63,097 nt of DNA from positions 1 to 63,097 of the forward strand of contig CAZMVD010000010.1 of NCBI GenBank assembly GCA_964569425.1, in the 5' to 3' direction. This DNA comes from JACQXM01 sp964569425. GTDB taxonomy: Bacteria; Planctomycetota; Phycisphaerae; UBA1845. Under the pieces are notes generated by a model. The model was not told where the DNA came from, ran no database searches, and saw only the letters and a program-made list of their open reading frames with translations. This document shows, piece by piece, positions 17,704-25,819 of the stretch. The position numbers and the translations under genes are program-made. Every line of letters begins with the position of its first letter. Positions within the stretch are counted from its first letter, which is position 1.

Positions 17704-18105
17704 GCGCGTACCCCGGACGATTGCCGGCCTTCACGCGCCGGTGCCCGGAGTGTAGTGCTTGCAGTGCCGCACACAAGCCGGCCGCATCCCCGCGTTTCGC
17801 AGCGACCAGGACCGTCGCGCGCGGCGTCAATATCTGCCACGCGGAACACGTCACCTGGCGCCGTCGGGAAGAAAACAGGTATCGAACGGGTTCGTCACAT
17901 GAACCAGCGTCCCCAAGGACCCGTAAGATGTTTGCCGGGGGAGGATCCTGACCGGTGTGGACGCCGATAAGGGTCCCGGCCCCCGGCTTGATGGAGATGG
18001 ACCCATGCGCCTACAATCGGATGCCGTGCCGCAGGGAATCGCGGCATCGCGGCGGACCGATTGGGCTCGTGTCCGCCGGCGCTTCACGAGAAGGGGAGGA
18101 GTCAG
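17704..18105. other. Intergenic stretch of about 400 nt
   Basis: No supported coding frame. It holds the divergent upstream regions of the MBL hydrolase gene (left) and the small gene at 18106 (right). I see no convincing promoter, RNA gene or repeat. Confidence 0.5.
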
Positions 18106-18372
18106 GTGATCGACACAACGGAATCACTCAGGCAGCACCAGCTCGTCATCATGCGGCGGCTGCGAAACGGACCGCTGACGGAGTTCGAGCTCATCCGCGA
18201 AGTTTCGACGCATTCGGGACATAACGAAGAGCAATGCGCTGACCGCATGGCAGACTGGCTGGAAGAGCTGCGCCAGGAAGGGCTGGTGTGGGCCGGAACG
18301 CTCGCCAATGCCAACGGCCAGAAGATCATGGCCGCAGCCTTGACCACACGTGGAAGGGAGTTGGTGCATTAG
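18106..18372 (+). CDS. Small winged-helix-like protein
   Basis: 88 aa from a GTG at 18106, chosen because GGGGAGGA ends 5 nt before it. The sequence LRQHQLVIMRRLRNGPLTEFELIREVSTHSG, then ADRMADWLEELRQEGLVWAGTLANANGQKI and LTTRGRELVH, has the helix-turn-helix plus wing pattern of MarR/PadR-type DNA-binding domains. It could be a small regulator. No cofactor residues and no membrane segment. The upstream in-frame codons back to 18061 lack a ribosome site. Confidence 0.6.
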   Translation: MIDTTESLRQHQLVIMRRLRNGPLTEFELIREVSTHSGHNEEQCADRMADWLEELRQEGLVWAGTLANANGQKIMAAALTTRGRELVH

Positions 18373-18793
18373 CATATACTCAGGTCGTTCGAGGTAGGGT
18401 GCCCTCGGGAGCCGTTCCGCCTCGGACATGGCACGGTAGGTAGCACGCGAGGTTGCCTTCGCCGACGCGCAACATCTGCGCGAATGGCCGGCCTCGATGT
18501 AACCAGGTTGATTGAACCATCCGGGCGATGGTGTCCGAAACGGTCACCGTCGCCCGTTGTTTTTGCTCCCGGGAAACTGTCCACGTCGTCAATCACTTGC
18601 CGGAACCGTCCCGTCGACGTCCCCGCCGCGCACCGTCGAGCCACCATTGGACTTTCAACAGCCGGTACCCTGAGCGACCGATAACCCAATAAGGCTACGG
18701 CTCTGGTAAGGACCGAATTCTTCTCGGCTCGTCGCTTGGCACACTCTCCGCCGCGATGGGTCGGAATGCGCCGTTACTCCTGGGAGCTCCACG
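18373..18793. other. Intergenic stretch of about 420 nt
   Basis: No coding frame with believable features on either strand; frames here are short and Arg/Pro-rich. It should contain the promoter of the secretin operon, but I do not see a clear -35/-10 pair. Confidence 0.45.
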
Positions 18794-19066
18794 ATGTATG
18801 CGCGGCAAAAGCTGAGTCCGAATGTCGTTTGGCGCGGGGCCTGGATCGTCCTGTTGGTGTTAACGTGCCTGAGAGTCTGGTCCGGGCCATTGGACCCATT
18901 CCCCGTCGCCCACGCGCAGGTCCCCGACAGCGGTCGACAGCGGCTGGAGCTGCTCGAAGAGGCGCGGCGCACCAATGCACTGCTGGCGGAGATCCGCGAG
19001 ATTCTGACCCGCGGCACACTGAACGTCCGTTCGATCGCTGCCGATAAAACCGGTACCGATAACTAG
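18794..19066 (+). CDS. Small single-helix membrane/periplasmic protein before the secretin gene
   Basis: 90 aa. A membrane or signal segment (RGAWIVLLVLTCLRVWSG) is followed by a short helical, charged part (LELLEEARRTNALLAEIREILTRG), likely a coiled coil. GGGAG precedes the ATG. It lies 62 nt before the secretin gene on the same strand, so it may be an accessory or pilotin-like component, but there is no lipobox. Not recognised as a known family. Confidence 0.6.
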   Translation: MYARQKLSPNVVWRGAWIVLLVLTCLRVWSGPLDPFPVAHAQVPDSGRQRLELLEEARRTNALLAEIREILTRGTLNVRSIAADKTGTDN

Positions 19067-19128
19067 CCAGGGAGGGCTGCAACGCGGCGGGACGACGCTG
19101 ATCGTGCGCGCCGCGTCCGGGAAAAACG

Positions 19129-20958
19129 ATGAACTTGGACTTCGAGAAAAGCACCAGTCGCCCATGGCTAGCGCGTCTCTGGATTGCGTGTCTGGTCGCC
19201 ATGCTGGCCACCGGCGAGGTCCGTGCGCAGGACGCGCCCGAACCGACTGCCGCGCCCACCATGAATCAATCGAACGTCACGGTCACCGATCGTGGGCGGG
19301 TGCAGCTCCACGTCGCGGACATGCCCCTCTCGGATGTTCTGCGCCTCCTGTCGTTGGAAGGCAAGCGAAACATCGTCGCTTCCCCGCAAGTTCAGGGAAC
19401 CGTCACCGCCAATCTCTACGATGTGACGTTCGAGGAGGCCCTCAAGGCCATTCTGGTCGCCAACGGCGCCGGGTACATCACGACCGATCAGTTCATCTAT
19501 GTGTACACCCAGGCACAACTGGCAGAAATGAAGCAGGCCGCGGCGGGCAAGCCGGTGACGCGCGTGTTTCGGCTCAGCTACATCAGCGCCAAAGACGCCG
19601 AGTCATTCCTCACGCCGCTCTTGGCGGGCACCGGGCAAGTGTCCAGCGGTTCTTCGGTGACTGCCTCTCCCCGTGCCGAATCGGGCATCGCGAGTTCTTC
19701 AGATGGAGCCGGCGGCGACAATTACGCCGCGGGCGAATTGGTGGTCGTCACCGCGCCCGTGGAAAAGATGGCCGCAGTAGAAAACGTCCTTCGCGAGATC
19801 GACGTCCGGCCCCGGCAGGTGCTCATCGAGGCGACGATCCTGCGTGCCGAGCTGCGCAACGATAATGCCCTGGGAATCGATTTCTCCATCGTCGGCGGCG
19901 TGGACCTGGAGCAGCTCGGCGCCGTATCAAACGCCATTCAGGATGTCTCTCTCGGCCAGCTTCCCGTCGAACGCTATGAGCTGTTTAATGCCGCGGCCAG
20001 CACCAACTTCCGCAAGGATGTGCCGGCGGGCGGCATCTCGGTGGGCATCATCAAGGACCACGTGGCCGTGTTCCTGCGGGCCCTGGAACAGGTGACCGAC
20101 ACGACCGTACTTGCCAACCCCAAAGTGCTGGCGCTGAACAAACAAAAGGGCCAGGTCATCGTGGGCCGGCGCGACGGCTTTCTCACCACCACCTTCACCG
20201 AAACACAGGCCATTCAAAGCGTCGAATACCTGGAAACAGGCACGCGCCTGCTCTTCCGCCCCTACATCGGCGAAGACGATTACATTCGCATCGAACTGCA
20301 CCCCGAGGACAGTGTCGGGTTCGTCAACGCGCAAGGCTTGCCCTCCAAACAGACCACCGAAGTGACCACCAATGTTCTCGTACGCGACAGTCAGACCATC
20401 TTGATCGGCGGCCTTTTTCGTGAAGTCACCACCGACGCACGTAACCAGGTGCCCCTGCTCGGCGGCATCCCCGTGCTCGGTCAGCTCTTCCGCTCCAACA
20501 ACGACACCACGCAACGGGAAGAGGTCATCATCCTGCTGACTGTTCACATCGTGAAAGACCAGGCGGCATACGCGGCAAACTCCGTCGATGCCCTGGACAT
20601 CGGCGAGCGCGTGCGCGTGGGCCTGCGCCAGGGAATGATGTGGCACGGACGCGACCGCCTGGCTCAGTCGCAATACCAGCGCGCGGTCGAAGCCCAGGCG
20701 CAGGGGGATTCCGGCAAAGCGCTCTGGCATCTCGACCTGGCGCTGCGCAATGACCGTCGGTTGCTGCCCGCCATCATGCTCAAAGAGCAGATCACCGGGC
20801 AGCGCGCCTGGGATGATGACGGAGCCAACGTCCGCGACTTCGCTCGTCGATTAATTGCGCAGGAACGCGGCGTCCACCGACCTTTTTATGAACGACCAGC
20901 GTGGCGCGGCATGGACATGGAACAGACTCCGGCGGCCCACGAGGAATCGACGCCATGA
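19129..20958 (+). CDS. Secretin family outer-membrane protein (GspD/PilQ-like)
   Basis: 609 aa with a signal peptide (LWIACLVAMLATGEVRA-Q). An STN/N0-like domain (VQLHVADMPLSDVLRLLS, NIVASPQVQGTVTANLYDVTFEEAL) is followed by an N1-like ring domain (TRVFRLSYISAKDAESFL, VVVTAPVEKMAAVENVLREID). The secretin beta-barrel then contains VLANPKVLALN, TTEVTTNVLVRDSQTILIGGLFRE and VPLLGGIPVLGQLFRS. The last about 120 residues carry a TPR-like helical pair (RLAQSQYQRAVEAQAQGDSGKALWHLDLAL). It would form an outer-membrane channel for type II/IV pilus-type secretion, but no partner ATPase or pseudopilin is in view. The next gene overlaps by 4 nt. Confidence 0.9.
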   Translation: MNLDFEKSTSRPWLARLWIACLVAMLATGEVRAQDAPEPTAAPTMNQSNVTVTDRGRVQLHVADMPLSDVLRLLSLEGKRNIVASPQVQGTVTANLYDVTFEEALKAILVANGAGYITTDQFIYVYTQAQLAEMKQAAAGKPVTRVFRLSYISAKDAESFLTPLLAGTGQVSSGSSVTASPRAESGIASSSDGAGGDNYAAGELVVVTAPVEKMAAVENVLREIDVRPRQVLIEATILRAELRNDNALGIDFSIVGGVDLEQLGAVSNAIQDVSLGQLPVERYELFNAAASTNFRKDVPAGGISVGIIKDHVAVFLRALEQVTDTTVLANPKVLALNKQKGQVIVGRRDGFLTTTFTETQAIQSVEYLETGTRLLFRPYIGEDDYIRIELHPEDSVGFVNAQGLPSKQTTEVTTNVLVRDSQTILIGGLFREVTTDARNQVPLLGGIPVLGQLFRSNNDTTQREEVIILLTVHIVKDQAAYAANSVDALDIGERVRVGLRQGMMWHGRDRLAQSQYQRAVEAQAQGDSGKALWHLDLALRNDRRLLPAIMLKEQITGQRAWDDDGANVRDFARRLIAQERGVHRPFYERPAWRGMDMEQTPAAHEESTP

Positions 20959-22229
20959 ACGCAATTCGGCGATATCGGAAAGCACCACCCGCGGGGCAGC
21001 GGCGATCAACCCGGGTATCGTGGCCCATGAAGGCGGAACTGCCCACGCCTGGCGGCAGGCGGTTGCGCGCCGTGGCGTGGTTGGCGCTGGTGTTGGTTTC
21101 ATCGGGCTGCCAGATCACACCGCACCGCAAGGCCCAGATCGAAGCCGAGCAGCAATGGAGGCACGTCCGGGCGCGGGTCAAATTTCAACTGGCCGAACAG
21201 CAATACCAGAGCCGGCTCTTCGATGACGCGGCGCGTACCGCGCGCGAAGCACTGGCGCTGAATGCCGATCAAGCCGACGCCCACGTGCTCCTGGCCCGCG
21301 CGCTGCTGGAGCAGGGCCGGATCGCTTCCGCGGAACAGACCCTGCACGCCGCGCGCGATCGGGGACTCAAGTCGGCCGACCTGGCCTACACCGAAGGGGT
21401 CATTCTCGAGCATCGCGGAAGCATGGACGAGGCACTCGAACGGTACAGCTTCGCGGCCGATGCCGATCCGACGGACGTCGACTTTCTGATCGCGCGGGCC
21501 GAGTGCCTCGTGGCGCTGAATCGCGCGGACGAGGCAATCGAACTGCTTGATGAACGCGCGCCCCGCGTCAATCACGACGCGTCGGTGCACGTCCTTGCCG
21601 CACACATCGCTGCATTGTCCGGTGACCTCCCCAGTGCCATTCGCCGTTACCGAAAGGCGCTCTCGGCCGTGCCGCACGACGACGCGGTTATCGAGGCGCT
21701 TGCGCTGCTCCAGGTGCGCGCCGGAGAGTATCGCGAAGCACTCGCCTTGCTGGAACCGCTGGTGGAGCGCCAGGGGTCCACGGCCGTAGGCAGAGTGCGC
21801 AAGGCGCTCGCCGGGTGCTATCTGGAACTTCAACAGCCCGGCGCAGCGCGCCGCTCCCTGCTGGAATATGCCGGTGCGAACGGAGCGGATGTATCCGCCC
21901 AACTTCTACTGGCCCAGGCAGCCATCGCCCTGGACGATACGCCGACCGCCCTGAGCGCGCTCGACCGCGCGGCGGCCACCGATCCCTCGCGGGCGGAAGT
22001 GCGCTTTCTGCGTGCCCTGGTCGATTGGCGGCGCGGCCGAACCAATGTCGCCATCCAACGATTGCAGGAATGGGCGACGGCCGAACCGGATGCCGCCGAT
22101 GCCCACTGCCTTCTGGGGGAGATTCTCGCCTCCGAACGGCAGATCGAAGAATCTCGGCTCAGCTTCGAACGCGCCTTGCGGATCGACCCGCAGAACACCT
22201 GGGCCCGCGCCGGCCTGGACCGGCTGTAA
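20955..22229 (+). CDS. Tetratricopeptide-repeat lipoprotein
   Basis: 424 aa from the ATG at 20955 that overlaps the secretin stop (ATGA). A long N-terminal lead ends in ALVLVSSGCQ, a lipobox at about residue 52. The rest consists of about ten TPR-like helix pairs (for example EQQYQSRLFDDAARTAREAL, DLAYTEGVILEHRGSMDEAL, AHCLLGEILASERQIEESRL). It is probably a PilF/PilW-like or general assembly factor for the secretin, given coupling, but TPR alone does not prove it. Confidence 0.85.
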   Translation: MNAIRRYRKAPPAGQRRSTRVSWPMKAELPTPGGRRLRAVAWLALVLVSSGCQITPHRKAQIEAEQQWRHVRARVKFQLAEQQYQSRLFDDAARTAREALALNADQADAHVLLARALLEQGRIASAEQTLHAARDRGLKSADLAYTEGVILEHRGSMDEALERYSFAADADPTDVDFLIARAECLVALNRADEAIELLDERAPRVNHDASVHVLAAHIAALSGDLPSAIRRYRKALSAVPHDDAVIEALALLQVRAGEYREALALLEPLVERQGSTAVGRVRKALAGCYLELQQPGAARRSLLEYAGANGADVSAQLLLAQAAIALDDTPTALSALDRAAATDPSRAEVRFLRALVDWRRGRTNVAIQRLQEWATAEPDAADAHCLLGEILASERQIEESRLSFERALRIDPQNTWARAGLDRL

Positions 22230-22276
22230 CAGACCATCAGCACTTCGCGCGGCCGATGCCCAGCCGACCCTCCCTG

Positions 22277-22912
22277 CTACGGCAAGCCGGACCGACCCGC
22301 CGTAATGAACGGCCTGTCATGGATAGGTGCCCGCGAAGCCGCTCCGGTATGGCTGCGTACACACCACTCCACCTGTTGTGAGTCCGCTGTTACCGCCGCG
22401 AGGTGCCCATCAAAGGCGTAATGATCCACAGGGTGCGTTTCACCGCGAAAGCAAACGGCCATCCGGTCGGTTTTTCCGCCGTGGGCGAGCCGGCACTCGC
22501 CAAGAACGCCAAGGCCCAGGCCCGCGGACTTGACGACCGCTTCCTTGGCCGTCCAAAGCCGGAAAAACCCCGGCCACGATCGCCCGCCGAGCAGTGTCCA
22601 TTCCGAGCCATCGGCCAGCGCCTCCCACAAAGTTTCGCGGCGCGGCGCCAGCGCTTCGATATCGACGCCCACGGGGTGCCGCGACACCACGCCCACCGCG
22701 TAGCGCCGCGTATGAGCCACCGACCAGTGCCAGCCGTTGTTGACCAGCGGAGCGCCGGCCGCATCCTGCATCCAGCCGTCGCGCGGTGCACGAGACAACG
22801 CGGCACTTTCGAGCAGCGCCGCCCGCGCCGCCGCCCGTTGCGCTGCCACCTGCGCCGCCGTGCGCGCCGCAGCGCGGCCCGTCACCTCCACGATGACCGG
22901 GCGGAGCGTCAT
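22277..22912 (-). CDS. Sfp-type 4'-phosphopantetheinyl transferase
   Basis: 211 aa from the ATG at 22912, which overlaps the FabI stop by 4 nt; the frame continues further upstream but inside fabI. Motifs: WHWSVAHTRRYAVGVVSRHPVGVDIEAL (Mg-binding VGVDIE) and FFRLWTAKEAVVKSAGLGL (W-x-x-KEA). It transfers the phosphopantetheine arm of CoA to acyl or peptidyl carrier proteins. As the last gene of the FabZ-FabI operon it probably activates the carrier protein used by those enzymes. Confidence 0.87.
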   Translation of the reverse strand: MTLRPVIVEVTGRAAARTAAQVAAQRAAARAALLESAALSRAPRDGWMQDAAGAPLVNNGWHWSVAHTRRYAVGVVSRHPVGVDIEALAPRRETLWEALADGSEWTLLGGRSWPGFFRLWTAKEAVVKSAGLGLGVLGECRLAHGGKTDRMAVCFRGETHPVDHYAFDGHLAAVTADSQQVEWCVRSHTGAASRAPIHDRPFITAGRSGLP

Positions 22913-23730
22913 GGCAACTCCGTGGGCCAGAGGCCCGAGTTGGCGTGCCGTACCACTTCGGCGTCGAAGTAATTCGTGCCCATCCCCGCGTCCACCACGA
23001 TGCCTTGCGCGTTGATCCCGCTGGAGCGCCCGCTGAGCAGAAACGCGGCCACATGGGCCACTTCTTCCGTGGTCAGCGCCTGTTTGCGCAGCGTCAGGCG
23101 CTCGGCGTAGAGGTAATGATCGATGTACCCGGGAATCCCCGCCGAAGCGCTGGTCTTGAGCAGCCCGGCGCACACCGCATTGAAACGCACCTGCGAGAAC
23201 CGGCTGAAAGACTTCGCCAGAAACGCAATCGATGAATCCAGCGCCGCCTTCGCCGGCGCCATGTAACCATAGCTTTCCACCGCCATGCGCGTGGTCGAGA
23301 TCGAAATCGCCACTACGCTCGCTTGCGCATCCAGCAGCGGGCGAAAGGCGTTGGCGATGGCGATCAATGAGAAGCAACTTACCGAGACGCATTCCAGAAA
23401 ATCCGCGCGGCGCACTTCATGAAACTGCCCGGAAAAGGAGTCATAGTTGGCAAACGCCACCGAGTGCACCAATCCGTGCAGCCGCGGATGATTCGCCCCC
23501 ACTTTGTCCGCCAGAACCGCAATCTCTTTGTCGTTCCCCACGTCGCAGGCGTGAATCTCCCGTCCCGGAAGCAGCTTGGCGACCTGCTCCTGCCGTGCCG
23601 GCGAGCGCACGCTGTACACCACCCGCGCCCCCTCCTCCTCCAGCAGCCGTGCAATGTGAAAGGCCACGCTTCGGCGATTGGCCACCCCGAACACGAGGAA
23701 CGATCTGTCTTTGACGTCCAGAAAACTCAT
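22909..23730 (-). CDS. fabI: Enoyl-[acyl-carrier-protein] reductase, FabI-type SDR
   Basis: 273 aa. N-terminal FLVFGVANRRSVAFHIARLL is the FabI variant of the NAD-binding motif. The active site Y-x6-K sits in SYGYMAPAKAALDSS, followed by VRFNAVCAGLLKTSASAGI, typical of FabI (RVNAISAGPI-TLA in E. coli). The C-terminal end has SGRSSGINAQGIVVDAGMG. It reduces trans-2-enoyl-ACP in type II fatty acid synthesis; in this operon it may serve a specialised acyl chain. The PPTase gene overlaps by 4 nt. Confidence 0.88.
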   Translation of the reverse strand: MSFLDVKDRSFLVFGVANRRSVAFHIARLLEEEGARVVYSVRSPARQEQVAKLLPGREIHACDVGNDKEIAVLADKVGANHPRLHGLVHSVAFANYDSFSGQFHEVRRADFLECVSVSCFSLIAIANAFRPLLDAQASVVAISISTTRMAVESYGYMAPAKAALDSSIAFLAKSFSRFSQVRFNAVCAGLLKTSASAGIPGYIDHYLYAERLTLRKQALTTEEVAHVAAFLLSGRSSGINAQGIVVDAGMGTNYFDAEVVRHANSGLWPTELP

Positions 23731-23790
23731 GCCGGTTCGCCCCCATGGCTTCGTGGGCCCCTTCCAAAGGGCCGCGGTCGGGCTCGTCGC

Positions 23791-24240
23791 CTATCGTGGT
23801 TCTTCTTGCTCCGCCGAGACCTGGGTGGCGGCAAAGGTCACGCGCAGCGCGAGCCGCTCTGCCACGGTCACCCGCCCGGTCATGAAGTAGGCGTTGTCAA
23901 GTACTTCATCGAGCGTGACGGCCACGTCCAGCGAATCTCCCGGTCGCACCATACGCTTGAAACGCGCATCCTGGATGCGCGTGATCACCGGCACGCCCTG
24001 CGCCGTCGAAAGCCCCCCGAGACGATGCGCAATCAACAGCGCCCCGGCCTGGAAGCAGCATTCGCATAGCAACACGCCCGGCATCACCGGCGCGCCCGGG
24101 TAATGGCCTCGAAAAAAATCCGCGGCCGCATCCACCCGCTTGCGCGTATGAATGCAGTCGTCCGCAACGTCCACGATCTCGTCCACAAACAGAAACGGCG
24201 GCCGATGGGGGATGGCGCTGACGCTCAGCGGGCGGCTCAT
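23791..24240 (-). CDS. fabZ: 3-hydroxyacyl-ACP dehydratase, FabZ-like
   Basis: 149 aa from the ATG at 24240 overlapping the upstream stop by 4 nt; upstream codons in the same frame lie in the oxidoreductase gene. Motifs: IPHRPPFLFVDEIVDV at the N terminus and FFRGHYPGAPVMPGVLLCECCFQAG, with catalytic His and Glu of hot-dog dehydratases in the same positions as FabZ. It removes water from 3-hydroxyacyl-ACP. It lies between a CrtI-like gene and fabI. Confidence 0.88.
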   Translation of the reverse strand: MSRPLSVSAIPHRPPFLFVDEIVDVADDCIHTRKRVDAAADFFRGHYPGAPVMPGVLLCECCFQAGALLIAHRLGGLSTAQGVPVITRIQDARFKRMVRPGDSLDVAVTLDEVLDNAYFMTGRVTVAERLALRVTFAATQVSAEQEEPR

Positions 24241-25685
24241 GTGCCCACGCCCTCCAGCGTCGTAGCCCCGCTGCTCATCAGGCTCTCCATCTCGTTGGCC
24301 ACGATTACCCCGTAGTTGATTGCCCCCAGCCACCCCGACATGATGATCCCCACCGACCCGGCATGAAACAGCCCACCCAGTTGCCGCGGCAGCTCCATGC
24401 TCACCTTCAACCCCTCAAACTTAGTGCCGAACGTCGCCCCCGCCGCCTGCAAGGTATAGTGGTGGAAAGTCCGAGGCGTGGAGGCCTCCACGTGCACAAT
24501 CTTCCTGCGGACGTCCGGGATGTACTTCTCCAGCGCCCTGATTGTATCTTCGATCAAGTGTTCTTTTTCCCGTTGATAGGCCTCTTCCGGCAGATGAGCC
24601 CAATCGGCCCAGTTGGCGTTCGTCGAGGACACCACCGCGTACCGGTCCGATCCCGGCCGGATGTCCGGGTAGTACATCGAAAACGTACGACTGGTGACCG
24701 ACTTGGCGCATAGCCGTTCGGAGTCGAACTCCGGATCGACCGACGTAAACAGCAGGTCACCGATGTAATCCAGCGTCTCTCCCTTTCGAATGCCCAAGTA
24801 CACCTGGCAACTGCTGTTGTTCAGGCGCACCGCCCGGGCCTCCGCGGCGAACTCCGGCGAGAAATGGTCATAGCCCACCAGCTTGCCGATCGTCGTCTTG
24901 AGGTTGGCGTTGGACAGCACCGCCCCCGCGCCGATGAACCGTCCGTTGGCCACCACACCGGTCACCCGGCCATCGCTGACCGCGATCCGCTCTACCAGCA
25001 CCTGTTGCCGCAGGTCCACGCCGTTGGCTTTGAGTTCGCGCTTCATGAGCTGAATGAGCTTGTCCGTTCCGCCCTGGAAAATATAGACGCCCTTGCTCAT
25101 GAAGTTGGAAAAGACGATGCCGTAGGTGATCGCCGGATCGTCCAGCGTCGAACCGTTGGCGTAGGCAATCGGCTCCATCAGCAGCCGCCACACATCGGTT
25201 CGGCCGGGGAAGAACTGCTCAAACAGCTCCCGCGTGGTCATGGTCTGGTCGTCGTAGAAGTCCATGGCCCGCGCAGTATCGAAGAACCGTTCGATGGTCG
25301 CCCGCTCCACCCCGAAGCGCTCTTCCAGCAGCCGGGTGAAATCCGCCCGGTCGAAGGTCGTGTCCAGCGAGAACTGCGGATTGTCAAACCGGATGTGCTT
25401 GAGCTGCACGATCGAATCGGCGATCTCCCGCGTCCAGTACTTCCGGCAACTCTTTACCATGCCCACCGGGAAGCCGTGCAACGATATATCGAAGACGTGC
25501 CCACCCTTGCGCCGAAACCAGGTGGCCATGCCCCCGAAGTTGTAATGCTGCTCCAGCAGCAGCACCGACCGTCCGCCCTTCGCCAGGCAGTTGGCCGCGG
25601 TCATCCCCGCCAGCCCGGAGCCGATGACGATGACGTCGTAGTAGTTTTCCGTGCCTGCCAGTCGATCCCGCACCATGCCCCTCAT
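24237..25685 (-). CDS. CrtI-like (phytoene desaturase family) FAD oxidoreductase 1
   Basis: 482 aa. N-terminal YYDVIVIGSGLAGMTAANCLAKGGRSVLLLEQHYNFGGMATWF (GxGxxG, then LLEQ...GG) is the FAD-binding signature of the CrtI/CrtO/RetSat type. A middle part GGTDKLIQLMKRELKANG and the C-terminal FHAGSVGIIMSGWLGAINYGVIVANEM complete the FAD site. Family members desaturate, saturate or isomerise polyenes. No other carotenoid genes are visible, while FabZ, FabI and PPTase follow with 4-nt overlaps, so an acyl-chain substrate is more likely. Confidence 0.85.
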   Translation of the reverse strand: MRGMVRDRLAGTENYYDVIVIGSGLAGMTAANCLAKGGRSVLLLEQHYNFGGMATWFRRKGGHVFDISLHGFPVGMVKSCRKYWTREIADSIVQLKHIRFDNPQFSLDTTFDRADFTRLLEERFGVERATIERFFDTARAMDFYDDQTMTTRELFEQFFPGRTDVWRLLMEPIAYANGSTLDDPAITYGIVFSNFMSKGVYIFQGGTDKLIQLMKRELKANGVDLRQQVLVERIAVSDGRVTGVVANGRFIGAGAVLSNANLKTTIGKLVGYDHFSPEFAAEARAVRLNNSSCQVYLGIRKGETLDYIGDLLFTSVDPEFDSERLCAKSVTSRTFSMYYPDIRPGSDRYAVVSSTNANWADWAHLPEEAYQREKEHLIEDTIRALEKYIPDVRRKIVHVEASTPRTFHHYTLQAAGATFGTKFEGLKVSMELPRQLGGLFHAGSVGIIMSGWLGAINYGVIVANEMESLMSSGATTLEGVGT

Positions 25686-25819
25686 TCTAAGCTCAGAATA
25701 CCACCCAGGCCAGACTCAAGGCGTCGTCCGATTCCACAGCGAGCGCAGTACAACGGGCAATGGGCAGGCCGTTCGATGGGCGCTTCCCCCATAATTCGCT
25801 CTTCGCTATTCCCCATTCC

